Assembly (NCBI RefSeq): GCF_963664075.1
Contig: NZ_OY760916.1
Coordinates: 1,428,001-1,492,000 of the forward strand
Length of the DNA: 64,000 nucleotides
DNA from: an uncultured Desulfobulbus sp.
GTDB lineage: Bacteria > Desulfobacterota > Desulfobulbia > Desulfobulbales > Desulfobulbaceae
Reading direction: 5' to 3'
The notes under the pieces were generated by a model. It was not told the DNA's origin and did not search any database. It was given only the letters and a program-made list of their open reading frames with translations. Made by a program: the position numbers and the translations under genes. Of the stretch, positions 7,844-17,272 are shown in pieces; positions within the stretch are counted from its first letter, which is position 1; the number at the start of each line of letters is the position of its first letter.

Positions 7844-8394
7844 TAGATGATTTCTTGAGTCTATTCGGAGGGGAATTGAGCTGAACTGTGTAAAAGTCCT
7901 CGCCTTCCTGGCTGTAGAGTTTTTTTTATAGAATGATGATACGGGAAGAACACGACAGTGGAGTCTGGGGATTTTTCCAGGAAAAAACAGAGGGGTAATG
8001 AGGCTGGGAAAAATCTGCCCGTTTGCTCATCGTAATTAAATATTATGTGAAAAATGTGCTCGTTTTGAAGGGTTTTCTCTCGCTGGATTTGGAGGAAGTT
8101 GGAGACTCTCGAACCAAAGCAGGTATGCTGGTTGCAATCCATTTAAAAAGGATATTGCAGGAATTTTCTGATTCTGTCTGGGGTAAAATTACTGAATTAC
8201 GGGGTAATAGGGCGCGGGGGGAGAAGGGATGGGCAGCGTTGAGATGGGGGGTGATTGTTGGAAAATTCCAAAATTGTATAATGATGGGGGAGGTGAGGCA
8301 GCAGAAACGGGCAAAATTGTCTCATCTCTGCTGGGGCGCATCTTAGAATGGACAATGAAACCTCTCTTCGTGGCCGTGGCGGGACAGCCATTCG
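7844..8394. other. Non-coding stretch between the diamine operon and pncA
   Basis: About 550 bp carry no convincing gene on either strand. Short open frames here have no recognisable domain, no good ribosome-binding site and no codon pattern like the neighbours. The part nearest 7843 presumably holds activator sites for the sigma-54 promoter. Confidence 0.5.
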
Positions 8395-8985
8395 TCAGGG
8401 ATTAAGGGAAAGCTTGGCAGCTGACGTGAGCGTGGCTCCGGCTTGCTGCATGGCCTCCAATGCTTTGGTCCCGTCTTCTAGCTGCAGGTTCACAGCTGCG
8501 ATGCCATCTTGCAAGACAATGACTTCATAGCCCAACGAACACGCATCCAAAACGGTCGCCTTGACGCAGTAATCTGTGGCGAGGCCTCCGATAACAAGTC
8601 GGGTTACATCAAGACGCTGTAAAAGTTGTGCCAGTGGGGTTGATGTTTCATCGCAGGCTTCAAAAGCCGAGTAGCCATCGGTGGTTTCATCCATCCCCTT
8701 GGAGACAATATAGGCGGAGCAGGGCAGTTCGAGCCCACTGTGAAAGGAGGCGCCATGGCTATACTGCACACAGTGCACGGGCCATGGTCCCCCTTGAGGC
8801 TGAAAGTGGTTTGTGTTTTTGGGGTGCCAATCCCGGCTGGCAACAATAGGGGCACCCTTTTGTTGAAACAGAAAAAGAGCCTGGTTGAGCGAGGGCAAAA
8901 TGGTATCCCCTTTGGGTACGGCCAGGCTGCCTCCAGGACAGAAATCATTTTGAACATCGACGAGGATAAGGGCAGTCGAACTCAT
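8395..8985 (-). CDS. pncA: Nicotinamidase
   Basis: This 196-residue cytoplasmic hydrolase converts nicotinamide to nicotinate for NAD salvage and belongs to the isochorismatase-like fold. The catalytic triad is visible as Asp10 (ILVDVQNDF), Lys96 (IVSKGMDE) and Cys140 (GGLATDYCVKATVLDA), and the metal-binding segment is SRDWHPKNTNHF. Length and motif order match the family. AAGGAG lies nine bases before the ATG. The gene starts 16 bp downstream of pncB on the same strand, so both steps of nicotinamide recycling to nicotinate mononucleotide are probably made from one transcript. Confidence 0.93.
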   Translation of the reverse strand: MSSTALILVDVQNDFCPGGSLAVPKGDTILPSLNQALFLFQQKGAPIVASRDWHPKNTNHFQPQGGPWPVHCVQYSHGASFHSGLELPCSAYIVSKGMDETTDGYSAFEACDETSTPLAQLLQRLDVTRLVIGGLATDYCVKATVLDACSLGYEVIVLQDGIAAVNLQLEDGTKALEAMQQAGATLTSAAKLSLNP

Positions 8986-9001
8986 TGGTGCAGCTCCTTG
9001 A

Positions 9002-10417
9002 TTATTTTTGCTCAGCCATCAACTGGCAGCGTAAGGCTTTGAGGTGGTGAGATATAGATACCTTGTAGAGGTGGGGGTTGCAAAAGCGTCGACACCCCGA
9101 GGGGAGTAGAGCAAGCTGCTGTTGACAGCGGTTGGCCATGGTGTCAATGGATTCTGCTGGTTTGAGGCATTTTCCCTGGTCCATCACAAGCTCCCGCAGA
9201 TCAACCAGACGGGTGTTTGGGGGGAGGGTGGTATGGCGGGCCGGATTTTGGGGGTCGTAAACCTTGTCGCTGGCCTGAGCAGACTCATCAATGAGACAGA
9301 CCAGATCTTGAATATACTCTCCCTGGGGACCAAGCACCCGCAGGACCCGTTTTACGCCAGGTAGGGTTGTCTTTGCCGGATCACTGGTGATTTTCATCTT
9401 GGGGGTGCCAGCAAATTCGACCAGTTTATACACACCACCCAGGGCAACGCCCCCAGTGCCGGCAGCGGTGGCGAGTTTTGTCCCTACTCCATAGATATCG
9501 ATTTTTCCCCCTTCGTCTTTAATGGAGTCAATCACCTCTTCATCCACTTCGTTAGACGCCAGGATCTGAACCTCGGGAAAGCCAGCCGCATCGAGCATGG
9601 TCCGAGCTTCACTGCTGAGGTATGCCAGATCTCCTGAATCCAGTCGGATCCCCCGTAAGCTGTGTCCCTGTTCTTTGAGTTCCAGGGCAACTTTGATGGC
9701 ATTGGGAACCCCCTGCTGTAAGGTATCATAGGTATCAACCAACAGCACTGTGGAGTCTGGGAAGGCTTTGGCATAGGCACGAAAGGCGCTGAGCTCCGAA
9801 TCAAAGGATTGCACCCAGCTGTGAGCATGGGTGCCCCGAACGGGCAGATTGTAGAGTTGCCCTGCCAGAACGTTGCTGGTTCCTTTTGCTCCGCCGATAC
9901 AGGCGGCACGGGCAGCAGAAAGTGATCCATCAGGCCCCTGGGCACGGCGTAGACCAAATTCAACAACCTCAGCCGGAGCCGCCGCATGACAGATGCGTGC
10001 AGCCTTGGTAGCTACCAATGTTTGGAAATTGATGGTGTTGAGCAACATGGCCTCGACCAGCTGGGTCTCGGCCAAGGTGCCTCGAACGGTAAGCAATGGA
10101 GTGTGCGCAAACACCACTGTGCCTTCCGGAGGGGCGATGATTTGCCCTTGAAAACGAAACTGTTCAAGAAAGCCAAGAAAGTCAGAGGAAAACAAGCCCA
10201 GAGAAGAGAGGTAATCGATCTCATCTGGGGTAAACGAAAAGCTTTCGAGGTTTTTCAGGGCGGGTTCGAGACCGGCAAAAACAGCATAGCCTCCCTCGAA
10301 GGGATTGTGACGAAAATAGAGATCAAAAACCGCCTCTTTGTCAGCCATGGCCTCGTTAAAATAGCCAGCGAGCATGGTCAATTCGTAAAGATCGGTGAGG
10401 AGTGCAGAACAGGACAT
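9002..10417 (-). CDS. pncB: Nicotinate phosphoribosyltransferase
   Basis: This 471-residue enzyme condenses nicotinate with PRPP, using ATP, to make nicotinate mononucleotide. The beginning [15 protein letters not shown] is diagnostic, and [20 protein letters not shown] with [11 protein letters not shown] carries the phosphorylated-His region. [11 protein letters not shown] and [13 protein letters not shown] are the conserved barrel segments that hold the phosphoribosyl group. A short Cys- and His-containing C-terminal extension follows the core. AGGGAG precedes the ATG. It forms a two-gene operon with pncA downstream. Confidence 0.93.
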   Translation of the reverse strand: MSCSALLTDLYELTMLAGYFNEAMADKEAVFDLYFRHNPFEGGYAVFAGLEPALKNLESFSFTPDEIDYLSSLGLFSSDFLGFLEQFRFQGQIIAPPEGTVVFAHTPLLTVRGTLAETQLVEAMLLNTINFQTLVATKAARICHAAAPAEVVEFGLRRAQGPDGSLSAARAACIGGAKGTSNVLAGQLYNLPVRGTHAHSWVQSFDSELSAFRAYAKAFPDSTVLLVDTYDTLQQGVPNAIKVALELKEQGHSLRGIRLDSGDLAYLSSEARTMLDAAGFPEVQILASNEVDEEVIDSIKDEGGKIDIYGVGTKLATAAGTGGVALGGVYKLVEFAGTPKMKITSDPAKTTLPGVKRVLRVLGPQGEYIQDLVCLIDESAQASDKVYDPQNPARHTTLPPNTRLVDLRELVMDQGKCLKPAESIDTMANRCQQQLALLPSGCRRFCNPHLYKVSISHHLKALRCQLMAEQK

Positions 10418-10543
10418 GGGGCTCCCTAGGAATCAAGTGCGAGATCAGCAGCTTACTGCTCTTTGCTTAGTGCAAATTATGGTCAGCTGCAACATTTTTC
10501 GAAGTTGACGGTATTGAAGAATGATCGACAAATATGAGAGAGT

Positions 10544-10559
10544 TGCTTTGATTTTTACA
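10544..10559 (+). promoter_or_regulatory. Possible NifA-type upstream activator site
   Basis: TGC-N10-ACA differs by one base from the NifA box TGT-N10-ACA and lies about 120 bp before the sigma-54 promoter of nifV, the usual distance for an enhancer. With one mismatch it is only a candidate. Confidence 0.3.
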
Positions 10560-10680
10560 AAAATGTAGCACGGGATGAACTGGATTCGATTTTTCGCCTT
10601 GATTACTAACTATGATGAGTGGGCAAATTTATGCGTTGTTATTGGGGCTTAGATTTTGTCCAGACGGATCTCCTGGAAAA

Positions 10681-10696
10681 TGGAATGCACCTTGCT
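10681..10696 (+). promoter_or_regulatory. Sigma-54 promoter of nifV
   Basis: TGGAATGCACCTTGCT contains the invariant GG and GC elements separated by ten bases and the full TTGC box. It lies about 30 bp before the nifV start codon. Sigma-54 control fits a nitrogen-fixation gene. Confidence 0.6.
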
Positions 10697-10727
10697 AGTT
10701 TGAAGATGTATTCTGAGGAGATTGATT

Positions 10728-11870
10728 ATGGAAGAATTGAAGAGCACAGTGACCATTCACGACACAACCCTTCGCGATGGAGAGCAGACTGCCGGTGTTG
10801 CCTTTACCTTGAAGGAGCGTTTACATATAGCCCAGATGCTTGACCAGGCGGGCGTGCCAGAATTGGAGATTGGTATTCCAGCCATGGGCCACCAGGAGCG
10901 AGATGAGATTGCTGCTATAGCCGGTCTTGGCCTGCAGGCACGACTGGTGGTTTGGTGCCGCATGCATGAACATGACCTGGCCGCCGCCAGCGGGCTTGGC
11001 GTGGGGACGCTCAATCTTTCTATCCCTGTTTCGGATCAGCAGATTGCTCGCAAGATCAAACGGAACCGGGCTTGGGTACTGGAACGCATGGAACGTATGG
11101 TTTCCCAGGCACTGGATATGGGGTTTGAGGTCTGCGTCGGAGGAGAAGACAGCTCCCGGGCTCACCCTGAATTTTTACTGCAGGTGGTTGAAGTGGCCCA
11201 GCGAATTGGGGCTCGCAGGTTTCGTTTTGCTGATACTCTGGGTGTGCTTGATCCTTTTGGGACCAAGGCAATTTTTGAACAGCTTCGTGACGCCTGCAGC
11301 TTAGAGCTGGAAATGCATGCCCATAACGATCTTGGTCTGGCCACGGCCAACACCCTGGCCGCAATTCTGGGTGGCGCGACCCACGTGAACACCACGGTAA
11401 ACGGTCTGGGGGAGCGTACAGGCAATGCTCCTTTGGAAGAGGTGGTGATGTCCTTGCATCAGCTCTATCATCGCCAAACAGGTGTGCATATCCAATCATT
11501 GGCAGCAGTTTCAGAGACAGTGGCTCAGGCCTCGCGTCGTCCCATCCCGGTGAACAAGCCTATTGTTGGTTCCGGAATATTTACCCATGAATCCGGGATT
11601 CATGTCAGCGGGCTGTTACGCGATCCTGAAAACTATCAAAGTATCAATCCCGATGAGCTTGGACGAGCGCATCAACTGGTGTTGGGAAAACACTCGGGCA
11701 CAGATGCAGTCTGTTGGGGCTACAGTCAGATAGGGGTGAAGATTAACGAGAATCAGGCCCAGACCGTACTTCCTCATCTGCGCCAGCATGCCGCTTTAAC
11801 AAAACGACAGCCGACTCAGGAAGAACTTCTTTGTTTTCTTAAAGATCAGGATGCGACGCTTCCGCATTAA
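10728..11870 (+). CDS. nifV: Homocitrate synthase
   Basis: The 380-residue enzyme condenses acetyl-CoA with 2-oxoglutarate to homocitrate, the organic ligand of the nitrogenase FeMo cofactor. It has the DRE-TIM metallolyase signature ([17 protein letters not shown]), the barrel motif [14 protein letters not shown], the metal-binding [14 protein letters not shown], and [25 protein letters not shown] and LGKHSG mark the subdomain. It is too short for a LeuA/CimA protein with a regulatory domain, supporting NifV. GAGGAG seven bases upstream selects the ATG at 10728. No other nif gene lies in the window, so a nitrogenase locus is expected elsewhere. Confidence 0.88.
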   Translation: MEELKSTVTIHDTTLRDGEQTAGVAFTLKERLHIAQMLDQAGVPELEIGIPAMGHQERDEIAAIAGLGLQARLVVWCRMHEHDLAAASGLGVGTLNLSIPVSDQQIARKIKRNRAWVLERMERMVSQALDMGFEVCVGGEDSSRAHPEFLLQVVEVAQRIGARRFRFADTLGVLDPFGTKAIFEQLRDACSLELEMHAHNDLGLATANTLAAILGGATHVNTTVNGLGERTGNAPLEEVVMSLHQLYHRQTGVHIQSLAAVSETVAQASRRPIPVNKPIVGSGIFTHESGIHVSGLLRDPENYQSINPDELGRAHQLVLGKHSGTDAVCWGYSQIGVKINENQAQTVLPHLRQHAALTKRQPTQEELLCFLKDQDATLPH

Positions 11871-11962
11871 ATGATCTGAAATAGGGGTATTTTTGTACAA
11901 TAGCCGCTGGCTTTCATTCACCCTCCACATTGTACGTCCTTTTTCTCCAGGCGTTTCTTCAT

Positions 11963-11998
11963 GCCCCTTTGCATATCGTGCAGAGGGGCTTTTTTTTG
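11963..11998 (+). terminator. Rho-independent terminator after nifV
   Basis: GCCCCTTTGC pairs with GCAGAGGGGC around a seven-base loop and is followed by eight T. It lies about 90 bp after the nifV stop. Confidence 0.85.
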
Positions 11999-12276
11999 TC
12001 ACCATACATATTGATGCAATCAAACACTTGCCAAATTATATATTCTGCCTAAGGTTAGCCCTGCTGATTTGCGTATTATCTACGCCATAGGCAAGGGAGA
12101 GCTGCTCGCTGTCTGTCCTTACCACAACATACTTCACAACTACTCGATGAGGTGGATGAGCTTTCCAGAATCTGGAGAAAGAAATTCACAGAAGGGACCT
12201 GTCTGAAGGCAGTATTTGTGGGATAGGGATTGCTTTTTAGCGCTCAAATACGAATTTTTTGTTAGGGGAGGCACCT
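11999..12276. other. Leader region before srkA
   Basis: This stretch has no convincing gene. An AT-rich block (AATTATATATTC near 12035) could be a promoter -10 region for srkA; nothing else is evident. Confidence 0.4.
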
Positions 12277-13302
12277 ATGCAGAGCAAGAGCCAAGAGAGC
12301 CACAGGCATCAGGGGCCGTTTCAGGGATTGGTTCCTGAGCGGATACTTGAAATTGTTGAGTCTGAAATGGATCTCACCTGCTCCAACCTGTGTCGTTCCT
12401 ATAACAGTTATATCAATCGTGTCTACGAGATCGCTGATACCGATGGCAATGGCATGGTGGTTAAATTTTATCGGCCCGGTCGTTGGTCTGCGGCTGCTCT
12501 TCAGGACGAGCATGATTTTTTGCTTGAGCTTGCGGCAGAAGAAATACCGGTGCTGCCCCCGCTTTCGCTTGGCGGGGGACGGACCTTGGGCCAGATCGAG
12601 GGAATGTATTTTGCACTGTTTGCAAAAAAAGGTGGACGACTTATCGATGAATTTGATGACGAGCTTTGGCTCGCCTTGGGCCGCTTGCTTGGCAGAATGC
12701 ACCTGGTTGGTCAGCAAAAAACACCCCGAGATCGGGTTCATATGCATCCCGCCCACAGCACCGCTGCCCAGGTAGCGTATATTCTTGAGTGCGGCTTATT
12801 GCCTGCTGATATGGTAGCTCGCTATTCTGCATTGACCAATCGTCTAATTGCCCTGATCTCACCCCTGTTTGACGGGCGTGAGATGATTCGAATCCATGGT
12901 GACTGTCACAGCGGAAACCTGATTCATCGACCGGGGGATTCGCTGTATGTGCTTGATTTTGATGACATGGTCGTGGGGCCGCCTGTACAGGATATCTGGA
13001 TGCTGCTTCCCGGTCCGCCAGAACAGCTCAGAGGTGAGCTCAATCTCTTTATCGAGGGCTACGAGACCTTTCGTCCCTTTGATTTTGCCAGCCTCCAACT
13101 TATTGAGCCACTGCGGGCAATGCGTTTTATTCACTACTGCGCCTGGTGTGCCCATCAGGTCGTCGAGGATGGAGAGACGGGGGTCATCGCTGATTTTGCC
13201 AGCCGGAGTTATTGGCAAAAGGAACTGGATGATCTTGAGGATCAGATAGAGCGGATCATAGACCCGCCCCAAGTCGACAAGATAGAGGAAGATCCCTTTT
13301 GA
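12277..13302 (+). CDS. srkA: Stress response kinase A (SrkA/YihE family)
   Basis: This 341-residue protein has the aminoglycoside-phosphotransferase-like kinase fold of SrkA, a Ser/Thr protein kinase that protects stressed cells in E. coli. The N-lobe contains RSYNSYINRVYEI and VVKFYRPGRW with the ATP-binding Lys. The catalytic loop is RIHGDCHSGNLIHR and the metal-binding segment is VLDFDDMVVGPPVQDIWML. AGGGGAG precedes the ATG at 12277. Its 3' end lies 15 bp from the convergent 3' end of the hybrid sensor kinase. It looks monocistronic; unlike in enterobacteria no dsbA follows. Confidence 0.88.
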   Translation: MQSKSQESHRHQGPFQGLVPERILEIVESEMDLTCSNLCRSYNSYINRVYEIADTDGNGMVVKFYRPGRWSAAALQDEHDFLLELAAEEIPVLPPLSLGGGRTLGQIEGMYFALFAKKGGRLIDEFDDELWLALGRLLGRMHLVGQQKTPRDRVHMHPAHSTAAQVAYILECGLLPADMVARYSALTNRLIALISPLFDGREMIRIHGDCHSGNLIHRPGDSLYVLDFDDMVVGPPVQDIWMLLPGPPEQLRGELNLFIEGYETFRPFDFASLQLIEPLRAMRFIHYCAWCAHQVVEDGETGVIADFASRSYWQKELDDLEDQIERIIDPPQVDKIEEDPF

Positions 13303-13317
13303 TGTTTGTGGTAACAA

Positions 13318-16300
13318 TTAGATGAGTTGCGCCATCCCCTCTCGTATCTGAGCCAGATGTTCTGCATAGGGGTGCGCCTTTTCTTGTTTAGCACTATCAT
13401 AAATGGACTGTGCCTTTTCGGCCCAGGTGGGCAATCCGCATTGAAGTAAAGTCCCCTTTAGAGTATGTGCGGCTTTGGAAAGGGCGGTAAGATCACCAGC
13501 CTTGGCAGCTGTTTCTGCTTTTTGCAGATTATCAGCCAGGCTTAGCTGTACTGCTGCAAGAATTCGTTCGATTTGGGCAGGATTGAGCATGGTAGACTGC
13601 TGTAGATAGTCTGCCACTTCATCGGAAGTGGGAGCGACAAGTGTACTTTGGTTGGCTGGTTGTTCATCTATCATGGGGGGTGTCTTTTCTGTGGTGAGTG
13701 AGAGGGCATTCTTCGATACCTGAAGGGCGTGAAGAATATCCTTGAGTCGTTCGGGTTGAAAGGGTTTGGTGATGTAGGTGTCCATGCCCGCTTCCAGGCA
13801 CATTTCGCGATCTCCCCCCATGGCATGTGCTGTCATGGCTACAATGGCAAGATGTCCATCCCGGAGTTTGGTTTGAAGGTTGGCGACGATGTTCTCGGTC
13901 AGGGGGCTCACCAGTGTGGAGCCTTGTTCAAGCTGACGAATAAAGCGGGTGGCGGTAAGTCCGTCCATAACCGGCATTTGCACATCCATAAGAATGACGT
14001 CTATGGTCTCTTGCGCCAGGGTTTTGAGCGCTTCAAGACCGTTATTTGCGGTGAAAATCCTATGCTCTGTTTCAAGGAGCATGGCCGCTACATCCCGATT
14101 GACCTCGTTGTCGTCTACAATCAAAATCCTGAGTCGATCTCGCTGGAGAGATGGAATTTGCGGGGTTTCCTCAGTCTGGTGTAAATCTGCCACATTCCCA
14201 ACCTTTAGCGGGACCACCACATGAAAGGTGCTGCCACTGTTGAGGCTGCTTTCCGCCCAAATTCGTCCTTCCATGAGGGCAACGAGCTGGCGGCAGATTG
14301 ATAAGCCTAATCCCGTGCCACCGTACTGCCGGGCATAGGTGTTGTCTACCTGCTCAAAGGTATTGAAAATTCTGGAGAGTTTTTCCGGAGGGATGCCAAT
14401 CCCCGTATCACTTACACTCAAATGGACCTGGTACTGACCAGGTATCAGCGATTCATCCAGGCTGACATGGAGACTGATTGAACCACTCTCTGTGAATTTT
14501 ATGGCGTTGCCAATCAGATTCAAGAGAATCTGACGTAGCCGCATATCATCGCCCAAAAGGCAGTTCGGCAGGTTCGGTCCCAGATGTTGCAGGAGTTCTA
14601 GACCTTTCTCTTCAGCCGGCATTTGCAGGGTGGCCAGGATGCCTTTTATCAGCTGGGTTGGTGAGAAGGGGACCAGGTTGAGTTCGAGCTGTCCTGCCTC
14701 CATTTTTGAGAAATCTAGAATGTCATTGAGCAGCCCCAGCAGACTTTCTGCCGCATGCTGTACGGTTTCAAGAAAGCGGTGCCGTTTGTTACTGTCTTCT
14801 GCCTGCATCGCCAGATGGGTCATACCCAAAATGGCATTCATCGGGGTGCGAATTTCATGACTCATATTCGCCAGAAACTGTGATTTTGCCTTATTCGCCG
14901 CCTCAGCCTCCCTCGCAAGTTGTTCTGCCCGGTCTATGGCCTCTTTAAGCTGACGATTTGCGCGCCGAACTTCTTCTTCTGCTCGTTTACGTTGACGAAT
15001 ATCAACGAAGCATTCCAACATTTTGGTGCGACCTTTAATCGTAATCGAGCGGACCGTTTTTAACACCGGTACTTCATGTCCGTCGGAGCGTTGTATAACC
15101 CGGTCGGAGTTATCGATCTGCAGTCCAAGATCGGCAATGGGGCAGGCTGTTTCATTGGTCGGGCAGAGGTAATTGTGGCAACGATGGCCAATGATTGTCT
15201 CTCGGGGCGCCCCAAAAAGATCCGCAGCAAAGGGGTTTACCTCTTCAATAATTCGACTTTCTGCGTCGATGATGGCAAGTCCAATGGGCAGGCTTTCGAT
15301 CAACGCCCGTTGGATACGTTCGTTTTCTCGAAGTTCACTTTCCATGCGAATACGGTCGGTGATATCTTCTTTAATAGCTATAAAATGGGTGATAGCCCCT
15401 TTTTTGTTACGAATTGGCGAGATGGAAATTGATTCCCAGTAGAGCAGGCCATCTTTACGTTTATTTTGTAGTTCACCTTTCCATTCAAAGCCTGCGCTGA
15501 TGGTCTCCCAGAGATTTTGATAAATGCCCTCAGGCATGGTTCCAGATTTGAGTATCCGTGGGTTCTGGCCTTTAACTTCAGCAAAGCTATATCCGGTTTT
15601 CTGGGTGAATTTTTTATTTACATATTCAATGGCACCGGTGGCATCGGTTATCACGACGCTTGCAGGACTTTGTTCCACTGCGGTTGAGAGCTGTCTTCCA
15701 AAGGCTTCACTGGCTTGTAGCGCTTCCTCTGTCTTTTTTCTATCAGTGATATCATGAAAGGCAACAACGGCACCCACAAGGGTATTTTTTTGATAGATGG
15801 GACGGCTTGAAATTTCCACTAGGAGTAATTCACCGTTTTTCCGAAGAAAAAACTCTTCGCCGTCAAATATATCCCCCTGGTTGGTTTTACGAAAAAAACA
15901 GCACTCCTCTTTGGGGCAGCAACTGCCATCGTTTTCGCGGTGGAAGAGCTCATGTCCGATCCGGCCAATCAGCTCGTTTTCCTGATAGCCTAGAAGCTGG
16001 CAGGCTGCCGGGTTGACCCGTTCAATGATCCCCTGCCTGTTTTGCACGTACACCCCTTCAGCGAGGGCATTATTCATGGCACTGAGATTGCGTTGTTCTT
16101 CATCAAGGGCAAGGGTGCGTTGGTTCAATCGCCAGAAAAGGAGAAAAATTAAGCACAGTGCAAGCAGGGAGTACAGCAACAGGAAAATGAATTCTTGATG
16201 AATTTGGGCAAAAACTGGATCCCGAGCATAGGTGACAAGGTATCCCGAGAGGCGGTGATCAACATCTTTGAGTGGTAAGAGCGTAATTGTGTAGGGGGCA

Positions 16301-17169
16301 GCGGCAAAATCCACAGTAACTGAGAAAGTTTTTCCTGCCTCCATGGATTGTTGGACATAAGGGTTGTCGCTCAGTTGTTTATTCAGCTCTTGGGCAGTGT
16401 TGGAGAGAGGGGGAGGACTGTTGGCCAGGGTTGCGTTGGCATCCTCGACTACATACTTATTATTCAAGGTTGATGGACTATACAGCCAGCGCTGCTCAGG
16501 AAAGAGCACTTTATCCACCAGATTTTTTTTCAGCACGTAGCCAAATTCTTTGCGTGGGGCGAGTTCTTTGAGCGCATCCAGTATGGATTTGAAGGTAACA
16601 CTGACCTCAACACTTCCCAGGTGGTGGTTTTGGGCATCCATCAGGGGAAAAACATAACGAAAACCCGAACGGATTCTCCCTAATTCCATGCCCTGGACAA
16701 TCTGTTTTCTCTCGTTGCTGATGCGGACGCTGGGACGGGCGGTGAGCAGTGAATCTCCATAACGATCGGGCTGATGGAACCGGAGGAAACTGGTGCCGTC
16801 TTTGGTGTGAAAATGAAGCTGGAGGAGATTTTGCCGCTTCATCGATTCATAGGCTTTATAAAGGTGACGATAGAGCTTGCCTCGAGCAATGTCTCGTTCG
16901 ACCCCCTGACTATTCACACCAAGGGTAAACAGCTCTATGGTTTTGTCTGTGTCCAGTGAATTATCAAAAAAACTCTCCATGGCAAGGCGATACGACTGGA
17001 TCGCCGCTCGATAGGCGGTATCCAAGATAGCCTGCTGCTCTGAGTAGTGACTTTCCTCCCGCTGGATCTTGTTGTTATAGAGAAACAGACCTATCAAAAG
17101 CGGGCAGAAAATAGCGATGAAGACAAGAACAAAACGACTCTGTCGATTTCCTGTTTGCTGATGTCCCAT
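13318..17169 (-). CDS. Hybrid sensor histidine kinase: periplasmic sensor, PAS x3, HisKA, HATPase, REC, Hpt
   Basis: The 1283-residue protein has a membrane helix near residues 13-31, a large periplasmic Cache-like region up to about 325, and a second helix near 327-346. Three PAS/PAC domains follow (about 365-480, 490-615, 625-735), the first with a Cys cluster (CCPKEECCFF) and the third with another (CPTNETACPIADLG) that could bind metal or sense redox. Then come the phospho-acceptor His (FLANMSHEIRTPMNAILGM), an ATPase domain (NLIGNAIKFTESG, GGTGLGLSICRQLV), a receiver domain (ILMDVQMPVMDG) and an Hpt domain (AAHTLKGTLLQCG). It follows a PhnD-like binding protein by 103 bp on the same strand, suggesting ligand-loaded binding protein as its signal. 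No DNA-binding partner is adjacent. Confidence 0.92.
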   Translation of the reverse strand: MGHQQTGNRQSRFVLVFIAIFCPLLIGLFLYNNKIQREESHYSEQQAILDTAYRAAIQSYRLAMESFFDNSLDTDKTIELFTLGVNSQGVERDIARGKLYRHLYKAYESMKRQNLLQLHFHTKDGTSFLRFHQPDRYGDSLLTARPSVRISNERKQIVQGMELGRIRSGFRYVFPLMDAQNHHLGSVEVSVTFKSILDALKELAPRKEFGYVLKKNLVDKVLFPEQRWLYSPSTLNNKYVVEDANATLANSPPPLSNTAQELNKQLSDNPYVQQSMEAGKTFSVTVDFAAAPYTITLLPLKDVDHRLSGYLVTYARDPVFAQIHQEFIFLLLYSLLALCLIFLLFWRLNQRTLALDEEQRNLSAMNNALAEGVYVQNRQGIIERVNPAACQLLGYQENELIGRIGHELFHRENDGSCCPKEECCFFRKTNQGDIFDGEEFFLRKNGELLLVEISSRPIYQKNTLVGAVVAFHDITDRKKTEEALQASEAFGRQLSTAVEQSPASVVITDATGAIEYVNKKFTQKTGYSFAEVKGQNPRILKSGTMPEGIYQNLWETISAGFEWKGELQNKRKDGLLYWESISISPIRNKKGAITHFIAIKEDITDRIRMESELRENERIQRALIESLPIGLAIIDAESRIIEEVNPFAADLFGAPRETIIGHRCHNYLCPTNETACPIADLGLQIDNSDRVIQRSDGHEVPVLKTVRSITIKGRTKMLECFVDIRQRKRAEEEVRRANRQLKEAIDRAEQLAREAEAANKAKSQFLANMSHEIRTPMNAILGMTHLAMQAEDSNKRHRFLETVQHAAESLLGLLNDILDFSKMEAGQLELNLVPFSPTQLIKGILATLQMPAEEKGLELLQHLGPNLPNCLLGDDMRLRQILLNLIGNAIKFTESGSISLHVSLDESLIPGQYQVHLSVSDTGIGIPPEKLSRIFNTFEQVDNTYARQYGGTGLGLSICRQLVALMEGRIWAESSLNSGSTFHVVVPLKVGNVADLHQTEETPQIPSLQRDRLRILIVDDNEVNRDVAAMLLETEHRIFTANNGLEALKTLAQETIDVILMDVQMPVMDGLTATRFIRQLEQGSTLVSPLTENIVANLQTKLRDGHLAIVAMTAHAMGGDREMCLEAGMDTYITKPFQPERLKDILHALQVSKNALSLTTEKTPPMIDEQPANQSTLVAPTSDEVADYLQQSTMLNPAQIERILAAVQLSLADNLQKAETAAKAGDLTALSKAAHTLKGTLLQCGLPTWAEKAQSIYDSAKQEKAHPYAEHLAQIREGMAQLI

Positions 17170-17272
17170 TACAAGCTGTTACAGTTCCAGTTTTGAGCTA
17201 CAAAAGACAAAAGTATTGCGAGCCAATACTGAGGCGTAGCAGGAGCTGTCTGTTGATTAGATTTGAGCTGAT

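Larger units (their letters stand above)
10418..10727. other. Intergenic region before nifV
   Basis: About 310 bp between the divergent pncB and nifV genes. Apart from the sigma-54 promoter and the possible NifA-type site listed separately, I see no gene or stable structure. Confidence 0.5.

Noticed and set aside
7861-8142. Leftward open frame of 93 codons in the same gap
   Set aside because: Low-complexity, no start signal, overlaps likely activator sites of the sigma-54 promoter.
8023-8346. Rightward open frame of 107 codons between the diamine operon and pncA
   Set aside because: No ribosome-binding site, no recognisable domain, composition unlike neighbouring genes.
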